The notes under the pieces: generated by a model
Seen by the model: the letters and a program-made list of their open reading frames with translations, nothing else
What the model was told of the DNA's origin: nothing
Database searches by the model: none
Made by a program: the position numbers and the translations under genes
From: Gemmatimonas aurantiaca
GTDB lineage: Bacteria; Gemmatimonadota; Gemmatimonadetes; Gemmatimonadales; Gemmatimonadaceae
Direction: 5' to 3'
Assembly: GCF_037190085.1 (NCBI RefSeq)
Contig: NZ_JBBCJO010000005.1
Coordinates: 496,001 to 560,000 of the forward strand
DNA: 64,000 nucleotides
Part shown: piece after piece, positions 1 to 7,432 of the stretch
Layout of the letters: each line of letters begins with the position of its first letter
Numbering within the stretch: position 1 is the stretch's first letter

Positions 1-1346
1 CACAGCGAATCGAGTACGAACTTGCCGGTCAGCGCATTGGCACGCAGGGCCATGTTCACGAGATCGGTGGAGTTGCGATGCGGTGGCTGGATGCCGAGCA
101 GACTCGCCGAGTCGGGGTGATTGCGTCCGATCATATCGCCGTTGAGTACGGCCACGATCCGTTCCCGCGGCACGACGGGATGCGCTGCATGGTAGCGCGA
201 TCCGAGCAGCCCCCGCTCCTCGGCGCCATGAAACACGAACAGGATGGAGCGCTTGCCGGGCTGCTTCACGAACGCCCGCGCCGCTGCGAGCAGCGCCACG
301 CTCACCGATGCGTTGTCGTCGGCGCCCGCCCACACCGAGTCGCCATTGATCGCGTAACGCACCCCATCGTGATCCTGATGGGAGCTGTAGAGCACGTATT
401 CGTTGCGCAGCGTGGGATCGGTGCCGCGAACGACGCCCACGATGTTCACCGACGGTGTTTCGAACCGTTCGAGGCGGACCTGCCAACTGCTCGTCGGCTC
501 CGCCCGTAGCGCGGCGAGGCGCGACGCCCGCACCAGAAACGCCGGCGGCGTGCCATTGACCGCAGTGGTGATGCGTCGGACCGCTGGCAGAGGCGGCAGG
601 CGCTCGGGCTGACCGGCAAAACGCGGCGCGGCGCGGTCCACATCGTACGTACCCCGGGCGCGAAGAACCGCCAGATCATCGAACGCGGCATCGGTGATGG
701 AATCGGCCACGAGGATCACCGCCAGCGCTCCCCGTCTGGCAAACCGCTGCTGGGTCGCGATGAGCGCGGCATTGGCGTACCGCACGTCTTCGCTGTTGAC
801 CGTCGTGCGAATGGCCGCACGGTCGGGCGTGAGCACCCGCACCGCCACCACGCGTCCCTGTACATCGATGGTGCTGTCGGCGGCATTGTTCACCCACAAC
901 ACCGGACCTTCGACATCGAGCCCCGTGTTGCCCAGCGGGATGAAGTCGCGCCAGACGCGCAGACTGTCGGTGCCCAGCACCGCAAAACTCGATACCGTGG
1001 ACACACGGGTGCGCGTCATGTCGAACCACTGGAAGTAACTGCCATCGTCACCGGCAGGCTTCACACCGATCCTGCGCATCTCCTCGGCCACCCATATCGA
1101 CGCCCGCATCTCGTCGGGCGTTCCGGCTTCGCGGCCGCGCATGGCATCACTGGCCATCGCGTAGAGGTCGCGCTTGAGATCGGCCTGACGAATCTGCGCC
1201 ATGGCGGCGGGTACGTCTCCCGCACGCGCGGTGGTGCGGGCAGCCGTCTGCGCCTGTACACCGGAAACCGCGGCCGCGAAAAGGACCGTCGCACCGGTGA
1301 GTGCAACGAAGGGATGGGATATGCCGAGCATGGTACGTGAAGACAT
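1..1346 (-). CDS. M28 family zinc aminopeptidase, secreted (3' end outside window)
   Basis: Secreted metallopeptidase that should release amino acids from peptides using two zinc ions. About 448 residues are visible and the C-terminus runs off the left edge. The N-terminus is hydrophobic and ends in an Ala/Gln cleavage-like site (VQAQ), consistent with export. A PA-like insert (about residues 80-250) precedes the catalytic domain. Metal and catalytic motifs are visible in order: SSHQDHD near residue 322, GADDNAS near 343, the Glu-Glu pair in HGAEERGLLG near 377, and NGDMIG near 405. Start chosen at the ATG at 1346; a second ATG at 1331 is possible and neither has a clear Shine-Dalgarno (SD) site. 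The family is confident; the substrate is unknown. Confidence 0.88.
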   Translation of the reverse strand, partial: MSSRTMLGISHPFVALTGATVLFAAAVSGVQAQTAARTTARAGDVPAAMAQIRQADLKRDLYAMASDAMRGREAGTPDEMRASIWVAEEMRRIGVKPAGDDGSYFQWFDMTRTRVSTVSSFAVLGTDSLRVWRDFIPLGNTGLDVEGPVLWVNNAADSTIDVQGRVVAVRVLTPDRAAIRTTVNSEDVRYANAALIATQQRFARRGALAVILVADSITDAAFDDLAVLRARGTYDVDRAAPRFAGQPERLPPLPAVRRITTAVNGTPPAFLVRASRLAALRAEPTSSWQVRLERFETPSVNIVGVVRGTDPTLRNEYVLYSSHQDHDGVRYAINGDSVWAGADDNASVSVALLAAARAFVKQPGKRSILFVFHGAEERGLLGSRYHAAHPVVPRERIVAVLNGDMIGRNHPDSASLLGIQPPHRNSTDLVNMALRANALTGKFVLDSL

Positions 1347-1461
1347 GAGCGGAAACGGAGAGAGTCCGACGACCCGTGGACATCGACCGGATCTTCCGTG
1401 GACACCGCGTGGACACCGCACGAAGGCGATGCCCACGTCATTCTTCAAGCTACGTTCCCGT

Positions 1462-2325
1462 TCAGGACCGTGTTGCCGCCGCGGCGAGTGCTGCGGCCAC
1501 CGGCACGGCAAGCGGCGTGGTGGGCCGGCCGATCAACGCCGAGAGTTGACGGCTGTCGTCGAAGAGCGCGCCATTGGACGCGTCCACATCCCAGCCGGCG
1601 ATCGTCTGCGCCAACCCCTCAGGCAGTCCGAAGCTCGTGAGCAGGCGGGCATATTCCGCGGCAGGCAGATCGCGATACGGAATATCCCGACCCGTCTGCT
1701 TCGAGATCTCGGCGGCAAGATCGGCGAGCGTGACCGCCGTATCACCGGCCAGTTCGTACACCCGTCCGATATGACCGGCACCGGCGAGCACCGTGGCAGC
1801 CGCTTCGGCATAGTCTGCGCGCGTGGCCAGCGCCAGCAGCCCCTGCCCTGCGCTGCCGATGAACGCCCCACCGGCAAGCGCCCCACCGATGGAGTTCGTG
1901 TAGTTCTCGGTGTACCAGCCGTTGCGGAGAATGGTGGCGGGGATGCCCGCATCCTGCAGCTCCCGCTCGGTCTGCCGATGCTCCTCGGCGAGATCGATGG
2001 GTGAACGATCGGCGTGCAGCAGGCTGGTGTAGACGATGTGTCGCACGCGGGCCCGCTTGGCGGACTCGATCACGTTGTGGTGTTGCGCGGCGCGCTGGCC
2101 GATCTCGCTGGACGAGATGAGCAGCAGCGTGTCGATCCCCTGCAGCGCGGCGTCCAGTGCCGCCGGGTCGGTGTAGTTGGCCTGACGCACGGCAACACCC
2201 AGCCCTCCGGCCTTTTCCGGATTGCGCACGATGGCCACGAGCTGCGAGCCCAGGTCCTTCGCGACCAGCTTTTCGACGACCAGGCGGCCCAGTTGCCCCG
2301 TGGCCGCGGTAATTCCGATGGACAT
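1462..2325 (-). CDS. qorB: NAD(P)H:quinone oxidoreductase of the NmrA/QorB type
   Basis: An atypical short-chain dehydrogenase fold protein of 287 residues, the same length as E. coli QorB (YtfG), expected to reduce quinones with NAD(P)H. The N-terminal nucleotide-binding motif is GITAATGQLG, and YTSLLHAD and an NGWYTEN segment follow, both typical of the QorB/NmrA group. It is divergent from an HxlR-family regulator starting at 2408. In E. coli, ytfG and ytfH (an HxlR regulator) are also neighbours, so the pairing supports both calls. The likely role is detoxification of quinones or electrophiles under control of the neighbouring regulator. The symbol rests on family resemblance and context. 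Confidence 0.85.
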   Translation of the reverse strand: MSIGITAATGQLGRLVVEKLVAKDLGSQLVAIVRNPEKAGGLGVAVRQANYTDPAALDAALQGIDTLLLISSSEIGQRAAQHHNVIESAKRARVRHIVYTSLLHADRSPIDLAEEHRQTERELQDAGIPATILRNGWYTENYTNSIGGALAGGAFIGSAGQGLLALATRADYAEAAATVLAGAGHIGRVYELAGDTAVTLADLAAEISKQTGRDIPYRDLPAAEYARLLTSFGLPEGLAQTIAGWDVDASNGALFDDSRQLSALIGRPTTPLAVPVAAALAAAATRS

Positions 2326-2407
2326 CCCCCACTCCTGTGCAGACGGTGAACGGGATAGATTGTCAATTCACAAACTTTTCGTAAGTACACACACAAAGGT
2401 AAGTGTC
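2326..2407. promoter_or_regulatory. qorB/HxlR divergent promoter region with candidate operator repeats
   Basis: This 82-bp AT-richer gap must hold the promoters of both divergent genes. It contains an inverted repeat TTGTCAATTCACAA at 2360-2373. It also contains two direct copies of GTAAGT at 2381-2386 and 2399-2404, exactly 18 bp apart, the second reaching to within a few bases of the regulator start codon. HxlR-type redox regulators usually bind such repeats in divergent promoters. Assigning either repeat as the operator is inference. Confidence 0.4.
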
Positions 2408-2860
2408 ATGAACGTTGCAGCCGCGATGGAAACGTCGGGGACCCTCTCGGAGAAGATCGCGCGGGGCGATCTGCTGGCAGCCGACTGTCCGTCGCGGGCG
2501 GTGCTGATGCACCTCACCAGTCGCTGGGGGGTGCTCGTGCTCATCGCGCTGCAGGGCGGAACGCTCCGGTTCAGCGCCCTCCGGCGGCAGATCGGCGGCG
2601 TGAGTGAACGCATGTTGGCGCAGACGTTGCAGGCACTGGAGCAGGACGGGATCGTGCACCGTGAGGCCTTCGACGTGGTGCCTCCGCACGTGGAATATTC
2701 GTTGACGCCCCTGGGTGAAGAAGCCGCGGAGCATGTGCGCGCCCTGGCCGACTGGATCGAGGAACATCTGCCGCAGATCGCACAGCGTTGGGAGCGTCGA
2801 TCGGGACTTCGATCGGAACGTCAGTCGGTTCCGTCCGGCGAGGTGACGGCACGTTCATAG
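2408..2860 (+). CDS. HxlR-family winged-helix regulator with a single cysteine (QorR/YtfH-like)
   Basis: A 150-residue winged-helix protein with the HxlR hallmarks: the RWGVLVLIALQGGTLRF helix region, then SERMLAQTLQALEQDGIV as the recognition and wing area. A single Cys at residue 27 sits at the N-terminal position used as thiol sensor by QorR, HypR and YodB-type HxlR proteins. Start chosen at the ATG at 2408, preceded by AAAGG at proper spacing. It is divergent from qorB, so autoregulation and quinone or disulfide-stress control of qorB are likely (inference). Its last 40 bases overlap the convergent ClC gene tail to tail. Confidence 0.88.
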   Translation: MNVAAAMETSGTLSEKIARGDLLAADCPSRAVLMHLTSRWGVLVLIALQGGTLRFSALRRQIGGVSERMLAQTLQALEQDGIVHREAFDVVPPHVEYSLTPLGEEAAEHVRALADWIEEHLPQIAQRWERRSGLRSERQSVPSGEVTARS

Positions 2861-4611
2861 ACCTCGAGGATGTGCCCACGGTCGATGATGCCGAGCACGC
2901 GACCGGAAACTTCGTCGACGACGGGCAGCGCGGAATGTCCACGCACGCCCATGCGTCGAACCGCGACCTGCAGTGATTCCGAGGGAAGCACGTGTTCGCT
3001 GGGCACTGCCACGTCGGCGGCCAGCAGAATCGCATCGAGCGAGGGAGGCGTGCGCGCCATGGCTCCCAGTTCCGCCGACGTCAGCACACCGAGGAGACGT
3101 TGTTCCTCGTCCACGACGGGCACGAGGGCGGGCGACTTCGATGCGAAGAGTTCGAGGATCTGGGGCACGGTGGCCGTGGCCGGCAGCAGCGGGCTCTCGC
3201 TGGCAAACGCCTGACGCACCGTGAGGCGCTCGAGCGCCGCGTGATCGCTGCCGCGTGAAAGATGTTCACCGCGGCGGCGCAGCCATCCGCTGTAGAGATC
3301 GTCGGGACTCAGGCGCCGCAGCATCAACTGACTGATGGCCACCGCGATCATGAGCGGTGGTACGATGGCGTAGTCGCCGGTGATTTCAAAAACGAGAAGC
3401 GTGGCGGTGATGGGTGCAGCCGTGGTGGCGGCCACCACCGCCCCCATGGCCACCAGGGCGTAGGCCTCGGGGGCCGATGTGAAACCCGGCAGCAGTTGGT
3501 GCAGCAGTACCGCGAACGCACTGCCCACGGCAGCGCCGATGTACAGCGATGGCGTGAAGAGTCCACCCGATCCACCAAGCTGCAGCGTGAGCGAGGTCGC
3601 GACGATCTTGCCGACCGCCAGTGCCAGCAAAGCGGGCCATGCCATCTGCGCAAAGGTCGGCAGCGGAATCGCCAGATGGCCCACACCAACCAGCAGCCCA
3701 TTCGACAGCAGCACCATGGCTCCGACCACGGCGCCGGCCACCCATGGCATCAGCGTACCGAGACGCGCGAGCGCGGGGCGCAGGCGTTCGGCCATCCAGA
3801 AGTGCGTGCGTACGAACGCCACGGACATCACACCACAGAGCAGCCCCAGCAACGGAAACGCCCACAACACTTCGAGCGCGTGATCGTAGTTGTAGGTCTT
3901 CGGCAATTCGAACGCGGGGTGATTGCCGAAGACCGCGCGTGACATCACCGCGCCCGTGACACTGGCCACGACCACCGGCGCAAAATGTCCGCCACGAAAG
4001 GCGCCAAGAATTTCTTCCAGCGCGAAGAACGCCCCCGCCAGCGGAGCATTGAAGGCGGCACTGATACCAGCGGCGGCACCGGCGCCGACGAGCACGCGCA
4101 CCCGGTCGGGCGAGAAACGAAACACCCGCCCCAATGTCGATCCGGCCGCCGCTCCGAGCACCGCAACGGGGCCTTCGGAACCCGCTGATCCGCCACCGCC
4201 GATCGTGATGGCACTCGCTGCCGTCCGGGCGAGTGCGCCGCGCATGGACACCCGTCCGCCACGGTGCACCACCGCCACCTGCACATCGGGCACCGTGATG
4301 CCATCGGATCCCCGTCCCACCCGTTGCCACAACCACGCCGCGGCGGCGAGTGCGGCCGCCGTGGCCAGGGGCCGATAGAAGATCCACGGCAGTTTCGCGA
4401 GCGCGCGCTCGGGCCAGTGGAAAAACGCCGTGTAGGCGAGATCGATGCTCCAGTAGAATGCAATCACGCCGCTGGCCGAGAGGGCTCCACCAACGGCGGC
4501 AAAGAGCAGCAACATGGCCTGCTCGTCCACACCACTCCGATCGAGCCAGACGGGGATGTGCTCCCACAACCCGATCGAGCGGCGCCAGAGGCGCAGGAAC
4601 CAGCATCGCAT
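2821..4611 (-). CDS. ClC-type H+/Cl- antiporter with C-terminal CBS pair
   Basis: A 596-residue polytopic inner-membrane protein of the ClC family, with about ten or more hydrophobic helices over residues 30-445 and two CBS domains over about 455-590. The gating glutamate is present (GSEGP, Glu146). The EE pair at 199-200 in FALEEILGAF corresponds to the internal proton glutamate of E. coli ClC-ec1, so an exchanger rather than a passive channel is predicted. The GLFTPSL motif is also present. The CBS domains suggest nucleotide or ionic regulation. The 3' end overlaps the convergent HxlR gene by 40 bp. Ion selectivity (Cl- against F-) is not proven, but the sequence is unlike the fluoride-specific clade. 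Confidence 0.9.
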   Translation of the reverse strand: MRCWFLRLWRRSIGLWEHIPVWLDRSGVDEQAMLLLFAAVGGALSASGVIAFYWSIDLAYTAFFHWPERALAKLPWIFYRPLATAAALAAAAWLWQRVGRGSDGITVPDVQVAVVHRGGRVSMRGALARTAASAITIGGGGSAGSEGPVAVLGAAAGSTLGRVFRFSPDRVRVLVGAGAAAGISAAFNAPLAGAFFALEEILGAFRGGHFAPVVVASVTGAVMSRAVFGNHPAFELPKTYNYDHALEVLWAFPLLGLLCGVMSVAFVRTHFWMAERLRPALARLGTLMPWVAGAVVGAMVLLSNGLLVGVGHLAIPLPTFAQMAWPALLALAVGKIVATSLTLQLGGSGGLFTPSLYIGAAVGSAFAVLLHQLLPGFTSAPEAYALVAMGAVVAATTAAPITATLLVFEITGDYAIVPPLMIAVAISQLMLRRLSPDDLYSGWLRRRGEHLSRGSDHAALERLTVRQAFASESPLLPATATVPQILELFASKSPALVPVVDEEQRLLGVLTSAELGAMARTPPSLDAILLAADVAVPSEHVLPSESLQVAVRRMGVRGHSALPVVDEVSGRVLGIIDRGHILEVYERAVTSPDGTD

Positions 4612-4676
4612 TCACCAACATACATCGGGGCTTCGTCCGAGGAACCGGGCGGCCGACCGATGAGTCCCGCGATTCG

Positions 4677-5114
4677 TCAATGCTGTCCCGTCAGTGGAGA
4701 CAGTTCAGGCGGCAGGAGGGTGCTGTTGCTCCCCGATCCATCGAGTCCGAAGTACCCGATGCCATCCTCCACGAAATACCGGAGCCGGTCGAGGATGGTA
4801 TCCGGTTCCACCTCGCTACGGGCGATCGGTGGCAGGAAATAGGCATGCGGCAGATTGCTGGGTGCCCCGGTGAACTGGGCCCGGAAAGCCAGTGTATCCG
4901 GTGCGACATCGATCACCAGCGTTCCTTCGGCCGAGGCTCCCTCCGGCCATGTGGTCGGCAGGAAGGAAAGTCTGATGGAATCGCCGGACCGGGTGGTCCG
5001 CAGTTGCACGCGGTAGGTGGCGGCACGTTCGTGCGACGTCAGAAACGATCGTACGACCGGCAACGCCTGCTCCCGCAAGACCTGACGATGGGAAAGGGTG
5101 CGTCCTCTTGGCAT
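4677..5114 (-). CDS. Orphan protein of unknown function, 145 aa
   Basis: I do not recognise this protein. The start at 5114 is well supported by an AAGGAG sequence 6 bases upstream; a longer frame exists, but its extra N-terminus is Cys/Arg-rich and implausible. The protein begins with a basic helix, followed by alternating beta-like segments (YRVQLRTT, IRLSFLP, TLVIDVAPDTLAF) and an acidic stretch near the C-terminus. No signal peptide or membrane segment is seen. It stands alone between the ClC gene and csaA on the same strand. The strong ribosome site and normal codon bias support a real gene. Confidence 0.6.
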   Translation of the reverse strand: MPRGRTLSHRQVLREQALPVVRSFLTSHERAATYRVQLRTTRSGDSIRLSFLPTTWPEGASAEGTLVIDVAPDTLAFRAQFTGAPSNLPHAYFLPPIARSEVEPDTILDRLRYFVEDGIGYFGLDGSGSNSTLLPPELSPLTGQH

Positions 5115-5287
5115 CGGCGCTCCTTTGGCGGAGTCCCCTGTCGGCTGAGCGCGAAGTGAGGGGGTGAACCCGCGTGATGTGCAGCGTCGCACAGAGAGGA
5201 ATCGACACCCGACGCGGGGTGTGCACCATTTCCCGAAAGGGGTATTTGTGGGTGGTGCTTGGGTGGGGATTGAATTCAATCATCCAC

Positions 5288-5629
5288 TCAGAAGAGCCGT
5301 GCTCCATTCGGCACCGGTTGCGCCGGCATGGCCAGTACCACGCGTCCGTCTGCATCCGGGAAACCCAGTGTCAGCACTTCCGATTCGAATGGACCGATCC
5401 GGCGCGGTGGGAGATTCACCACGCAGGCCACCTGGCGTCCCAGCAGTGCGTCCGGGGTGTACAGATCGACGATCTGCGCGCTGGACCGCTTCATCCCGAT
5501 GTCGGGTCCCAGATCGATGGTCAGTTTCCAGGCCGGTTTGCGTGCTTCGGGAAAGGCCTCCACCGCGACAATGGTCCCGACTCTGATATCGACCTCCAGA
5601 AACGTTTCGATTCCGATGGTCTTCGTCAT
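5288..5629 (-). CDS. csaA: CsaA-like tRNA-binding/export chaperone
   Basis: A 113-residue protein made of one EMAPII/Trbp111-type OB fold, the length of Bacillus CsaA. Typical segments are FLEVDIRVGTIV, PEARKPAWKLTIDLG, SSAQIVDLYTP and QVACVVNLPPRRIG. CsaA dimers bind tRNA-like structures and have been described as secretion chaperones in Bacillus. The start at 5629 is followed by the domain directly and preceded by a purine-rich AGAGAG. It lies just downstream of a tRNA-Ser gene on the same strand, separated by a strong terminator hairpin, so it probably has its own promoter. Confidence 0.85.
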   Translation of the reverse strand: MTKTIGIETFLEVDIRVGTIVAVEAFPEARKPAWKLTIDLGPDIGMKRSSAQIVDLYTPDALLGRQVACVVNLPPRRIGPFESEVLTLGFPDADGRVVLAMPAQPVPNGARLF

Positions 5630-5684
5630 CACGCTCTCTGTCGTTGATTGGTCCTGCACGGCGTTTCGTCCGCTCACAATGCAA

Positions 5685-5715
5685 AACGGGCAACGACCGT
5701 GTAAAGTCGTTGCCC
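5685..5715 (-). terminator. Rho-independent terminator of the tRNA-Ser(GGA) transcript
   Basis: A perfect 10-bp stem (5706-5715 paired with 5688-5697, GGGCAACGAC type) with an 8-base loop follows the 3' end of the minus-strand tRNA by a few bases. On the minus strand it is followed by GTTTTGC, a short T-rich tail. Confidence 0.7.
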
Positions 5716-5721
5716 GCTCAA

Positions 5722-5808
5722 CGGATGGGGGGGGATTCGAACCCCCGAGACGCGTTAACGCCAACACGCTTTCCAGGCGTGCGCCTTAAACCACTCGGCC
5801 ACCCATCC
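5722..5808 (-). tRNA. tRNA-Ser (anticodon GGA)
   Basis: Class II tRNA of 87 nt with a long variable arm. The 7-bp acceptor stem GGATGGG pairs with CCCATCC, the D-arm contains GGCCGAGTGG, the anticodon loop reads CTGGAAA (GGA), and the T-arm is GGGGGTTCGAATCCCCC. The discriminator base is G and the CCA end is not encoded. It reads serine UCC/UCU. Confidence 0.96.
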
Positions 5809-6171
5809 AACTTCCACACCTCTCGTGAAACACGACGCGCCGCCGCAGTCCTGCCACGGTGGCGCGCCTCTACCTGCACCGGGTGGAAAGTAGTGTCGGG
5901 TAGAGTGGCAATCGACCCGAAAACGCTTCCCCGCCAGTACCGGTCATCATAACCGGGCTGTTTGGACGGCGAAAGTGTTTTCCCGAGTTTTGGGGGATTC
6001 ACGCATAGTCGGGCGGAAATTCGACCGCCACATTCTCCAGGTCCGGATGGACTGGAGCATGCAACGCGACGCTCCGCCTATCCAGGACAGCACAGCTGAC
6101 CAATCCATTCAGTTTATTTCAGTGCTCGTCAAGGCTTGTCAGAGCTCGCGAAACCCGCGCCCCGCCTATTC
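5809..6171. other. Intergenic stretch, no gene recognised
   Basis: 363 bases between the 5' end of tRNA-Ser(GGA) and the stop of the small ORF cluster. It is less GC-rich than the surroundings. I see no ORF with gene-like composition and only weak hairpins (for example CTCCAG/CTGGAG near 6030-6055). The tRNA promoter must lie near its right-hand neighbour side, but no clear -35/-10 pair stands out. Confidence 0.5.
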
Positions 6172-6528
6172 TCAGTGCTGGTCGGGAATCACTTTCGGTT
6201 CGGGATTCTTGTCGGGCTCGCCGGCGGTCAACGGCGTGGTTGAAGGTGGATCGGAAGCAGGAAACGAGTCTTCCGATTCACGATCGACGATTTCATCAGC
6301 GGTGCTCGGTCCCGGCTCCGGCTTCGATTCTTCACCAACGGGATCTTCGTCCGCTGGCTGATAGCCCGGAAAATCCAGAGGCTCGCGCTTCTCCGTTTCG
6401 GGCTGCTGGGGTTTGTTGGGATTGGTCATGACGTACGGTGCAACAACCCATGCATGCGTACCATTGTCCAGAAGAGATATCCGTCGACTCCGCTGTGACC
6501 GATGGCGCGGTATCGAGTCATCGGTCAT
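6172..6528 (-). CDS. Small acidic/proline-rich protein with a SFPASDPPS motif
   Basis: Third ORF of a three-gene chain. It is 118 residues if started at 6528, where its ATG overlaps the preceding stop as ATGA with a purine-rich AGGGGGC upstream, or 85 residues if started at the ATG at 6429. The C-terminal part is hydrophilic and acidic with many Pro/Glu/Ser residues and carries ESEDSFPASDPPST, a motif I recognise from many small uncharacterised bacterial proteins (residues about 83-96). No signal peptide or membrane helix is seen. The function is unknown and the protein is probably disordered. The start choice is uncertain; the overlap favours 6528. Confidence 0.6.
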   Translation of the reverse strand: MTDDSIPRHRSQRSRRISLLDNGTHAWVVAPYVMTNPNKPQQPETEKREPLDFPGYQPADEDPVGEESKPEPGPSTADEIVDRESEDSFPASDPPSTTPLTAGEPDKNPEPKVIPDQH

Positions 6529-6617
6529 CTACGCCCCCTGCGGTAGATCCAGACCACGCTGACCACTGCCGCGATCAACAGGTACAGTCCGGTCCCGCCC
6601 CATTGCAGGAGATTCAT
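6525..6617 (-). CDS. 30-aa single-pass membrane microprotein
   Basis: A very short ORF: a six-residue polar start, then one hydrophobic helix (GLYLLIAAVVSVVWIY) and a basic RRGRR tail, the pattern of a single-span inner-membrane protein with cytoplasmic C-terminus. AGAGGAG lies 8 bases upstream of the ATG at 6617. Its start overlaps the previous ORF's stop (ATGA at 6614-6617), and its stop overlaps the next start (ATGA at 6525-6528). The ribosome site plus double coupling is the main evidence that it is real. Function unknown. Confidence 0.55.
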   Translation of the reverse strand: MNLLQWGGTGLYLLIAAVVSVVWIYRRGRR

Positions 6618-6745
6618 GATGCCCGCTCCTCTGTCTGCACGGCCCAGTTTGCGGCCGCCACTGTCTGGTACTCAGTGTGTCTCCCGGGCACCGCGATGAT
6701 ATGCAGGCCATGTGGCGACTTTGCCGCCCATATCAGTCTGGTCAT
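6614..6745 (-). CDS. 43-aa small protein, first ORF of a micro-operon
   Basis: The ATG at 6745 is preceded by a near-perfect AGGAGG with 9-base spacing, one of the best ribosome sites in the window. The product is 43 residues with a mixed composition (starts MTRLIWAAKSPHGLH, ends TEERAS), with no membrane helix and no recognised domain. Its TGA overlaps the ATG of the 30-aa membrane ORF. The three ORFs together lie between two tRNA-Ser genes on the same strand. Function unknown; the call rests on the SD site and coupling only. Confidence 0.5.
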   Translation of the reverse strand: MTRLIWAAKSPHGLHIIAVPGRHTEYQTVAAANWAVQTEERAS

Positions 6746-7114
6746 ATCGATACCCCTCCTGGGCTATCGCGGGCACACCTCCGGTCACAACGACACAGAA
6801 CGGCGTCGTTGCACCACATCTCTGTTGGTCGGTGAGGTGTTCCGAAAACAAAAACCCCCGACACTCGTGGCGAGCGCGGGGAAGACGGAACCAGTCCGGG
6901 CCTATGCCGAGACGCTATCCACCCCACAATCAGAACGGGAACAACACGCACACCACCACGCCCACCGAGGGCACCGTTCCCGAATTGTGAGAGGTACAGC
7001 TTGAACATGAACAATGGCACCAAAGGCCTAGAATAGCAATACGATTCCAATCCGGGTCACTTCGGAACCGCACATCCTGTGCTTCGCAACTGCGAGCGAA
7101 GCCAGACTTGCAAG
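6746..7114. other. Intergenic stretch between tRNA-Ser(CGA) and the micro-operon
   Basis: About 370 bases with no convincing gene. It should contain the promoter of the downstream small ORFs. It also contains a terminator-like hairpin (listed separately) and, at 7081-7102, a GCTTCGC/GCGAAGC dyad just after the tRNA that lacks a T-run. Confidence 0.45.
6845..6881 (-). terminator. Putative terminator between tRNA-Ser(CGA) and the micro-operon
   Basis: On the minus strand a hairpin with outer CCCC/GGGG and inner CTCG/CGAG stems, separated by a small internal loop, is followed by GTTTTTGTTTTC. It would stop transcription coming from the tRNA before the small ORFs. The internal loop makes it weaker than the other terminators in the window. 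Confidence 0.5.
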
Positions 7115-7201
7115 CGGACAGGGTGAGATTCGAACTCACGATACCGTTGCCGGTATGCCGGTTTTCGAGACCGGTGCCTTCAACCACTCGGCCACCTGTC
7201 C
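7115..7201 (-). tRNA. tRNA-Ser (anticodon CGA)
   Basis: 87-nt class II tRNA. The acceptor stem GGACAGG pairs with CCTGTCC, the D-arm region is GGCCGAGTGG, the anticodon loop CTCGAAA gives CGA, there is a long variable arm, and the T-arm contains GTTCGAATC. The discriminator is G and CCA is not encoded. It reads UCG. It lies on the same strand as the GGA isoacceptor about 1.3 kb away. Confidence 0.96.
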
Positions 7202-7432
7202 TCGGGAATGGGCTCCATCCGCGCTTGGCTCACACCAAGGCCGCCAGACGACGCCATGCTCCGGGAGCCGTGATAGGTAACCGGACGCAGCCGCGGGATC
7301 AAGTCCTGAGCGACCCGTGGTAGCCCGCCGCGCGCCCGGGCTGACGCCCCGCAAATCGCCGGCAAATCGCCGGTAATTCGCTACTCTTTCAGTACCCTCT
7401 CTCCGGCTTTCCGTCCCTCGCCCGCCCGCACT

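Noticed and set aside
7081..7102. GCTTCGC/GCGAAGC hairpin after tRNA-Ser(CGA) as a terminator
   Set aside because: There is a 7-bp stem but no T-run follows on the minus strand, so it was not listed as a terminator.
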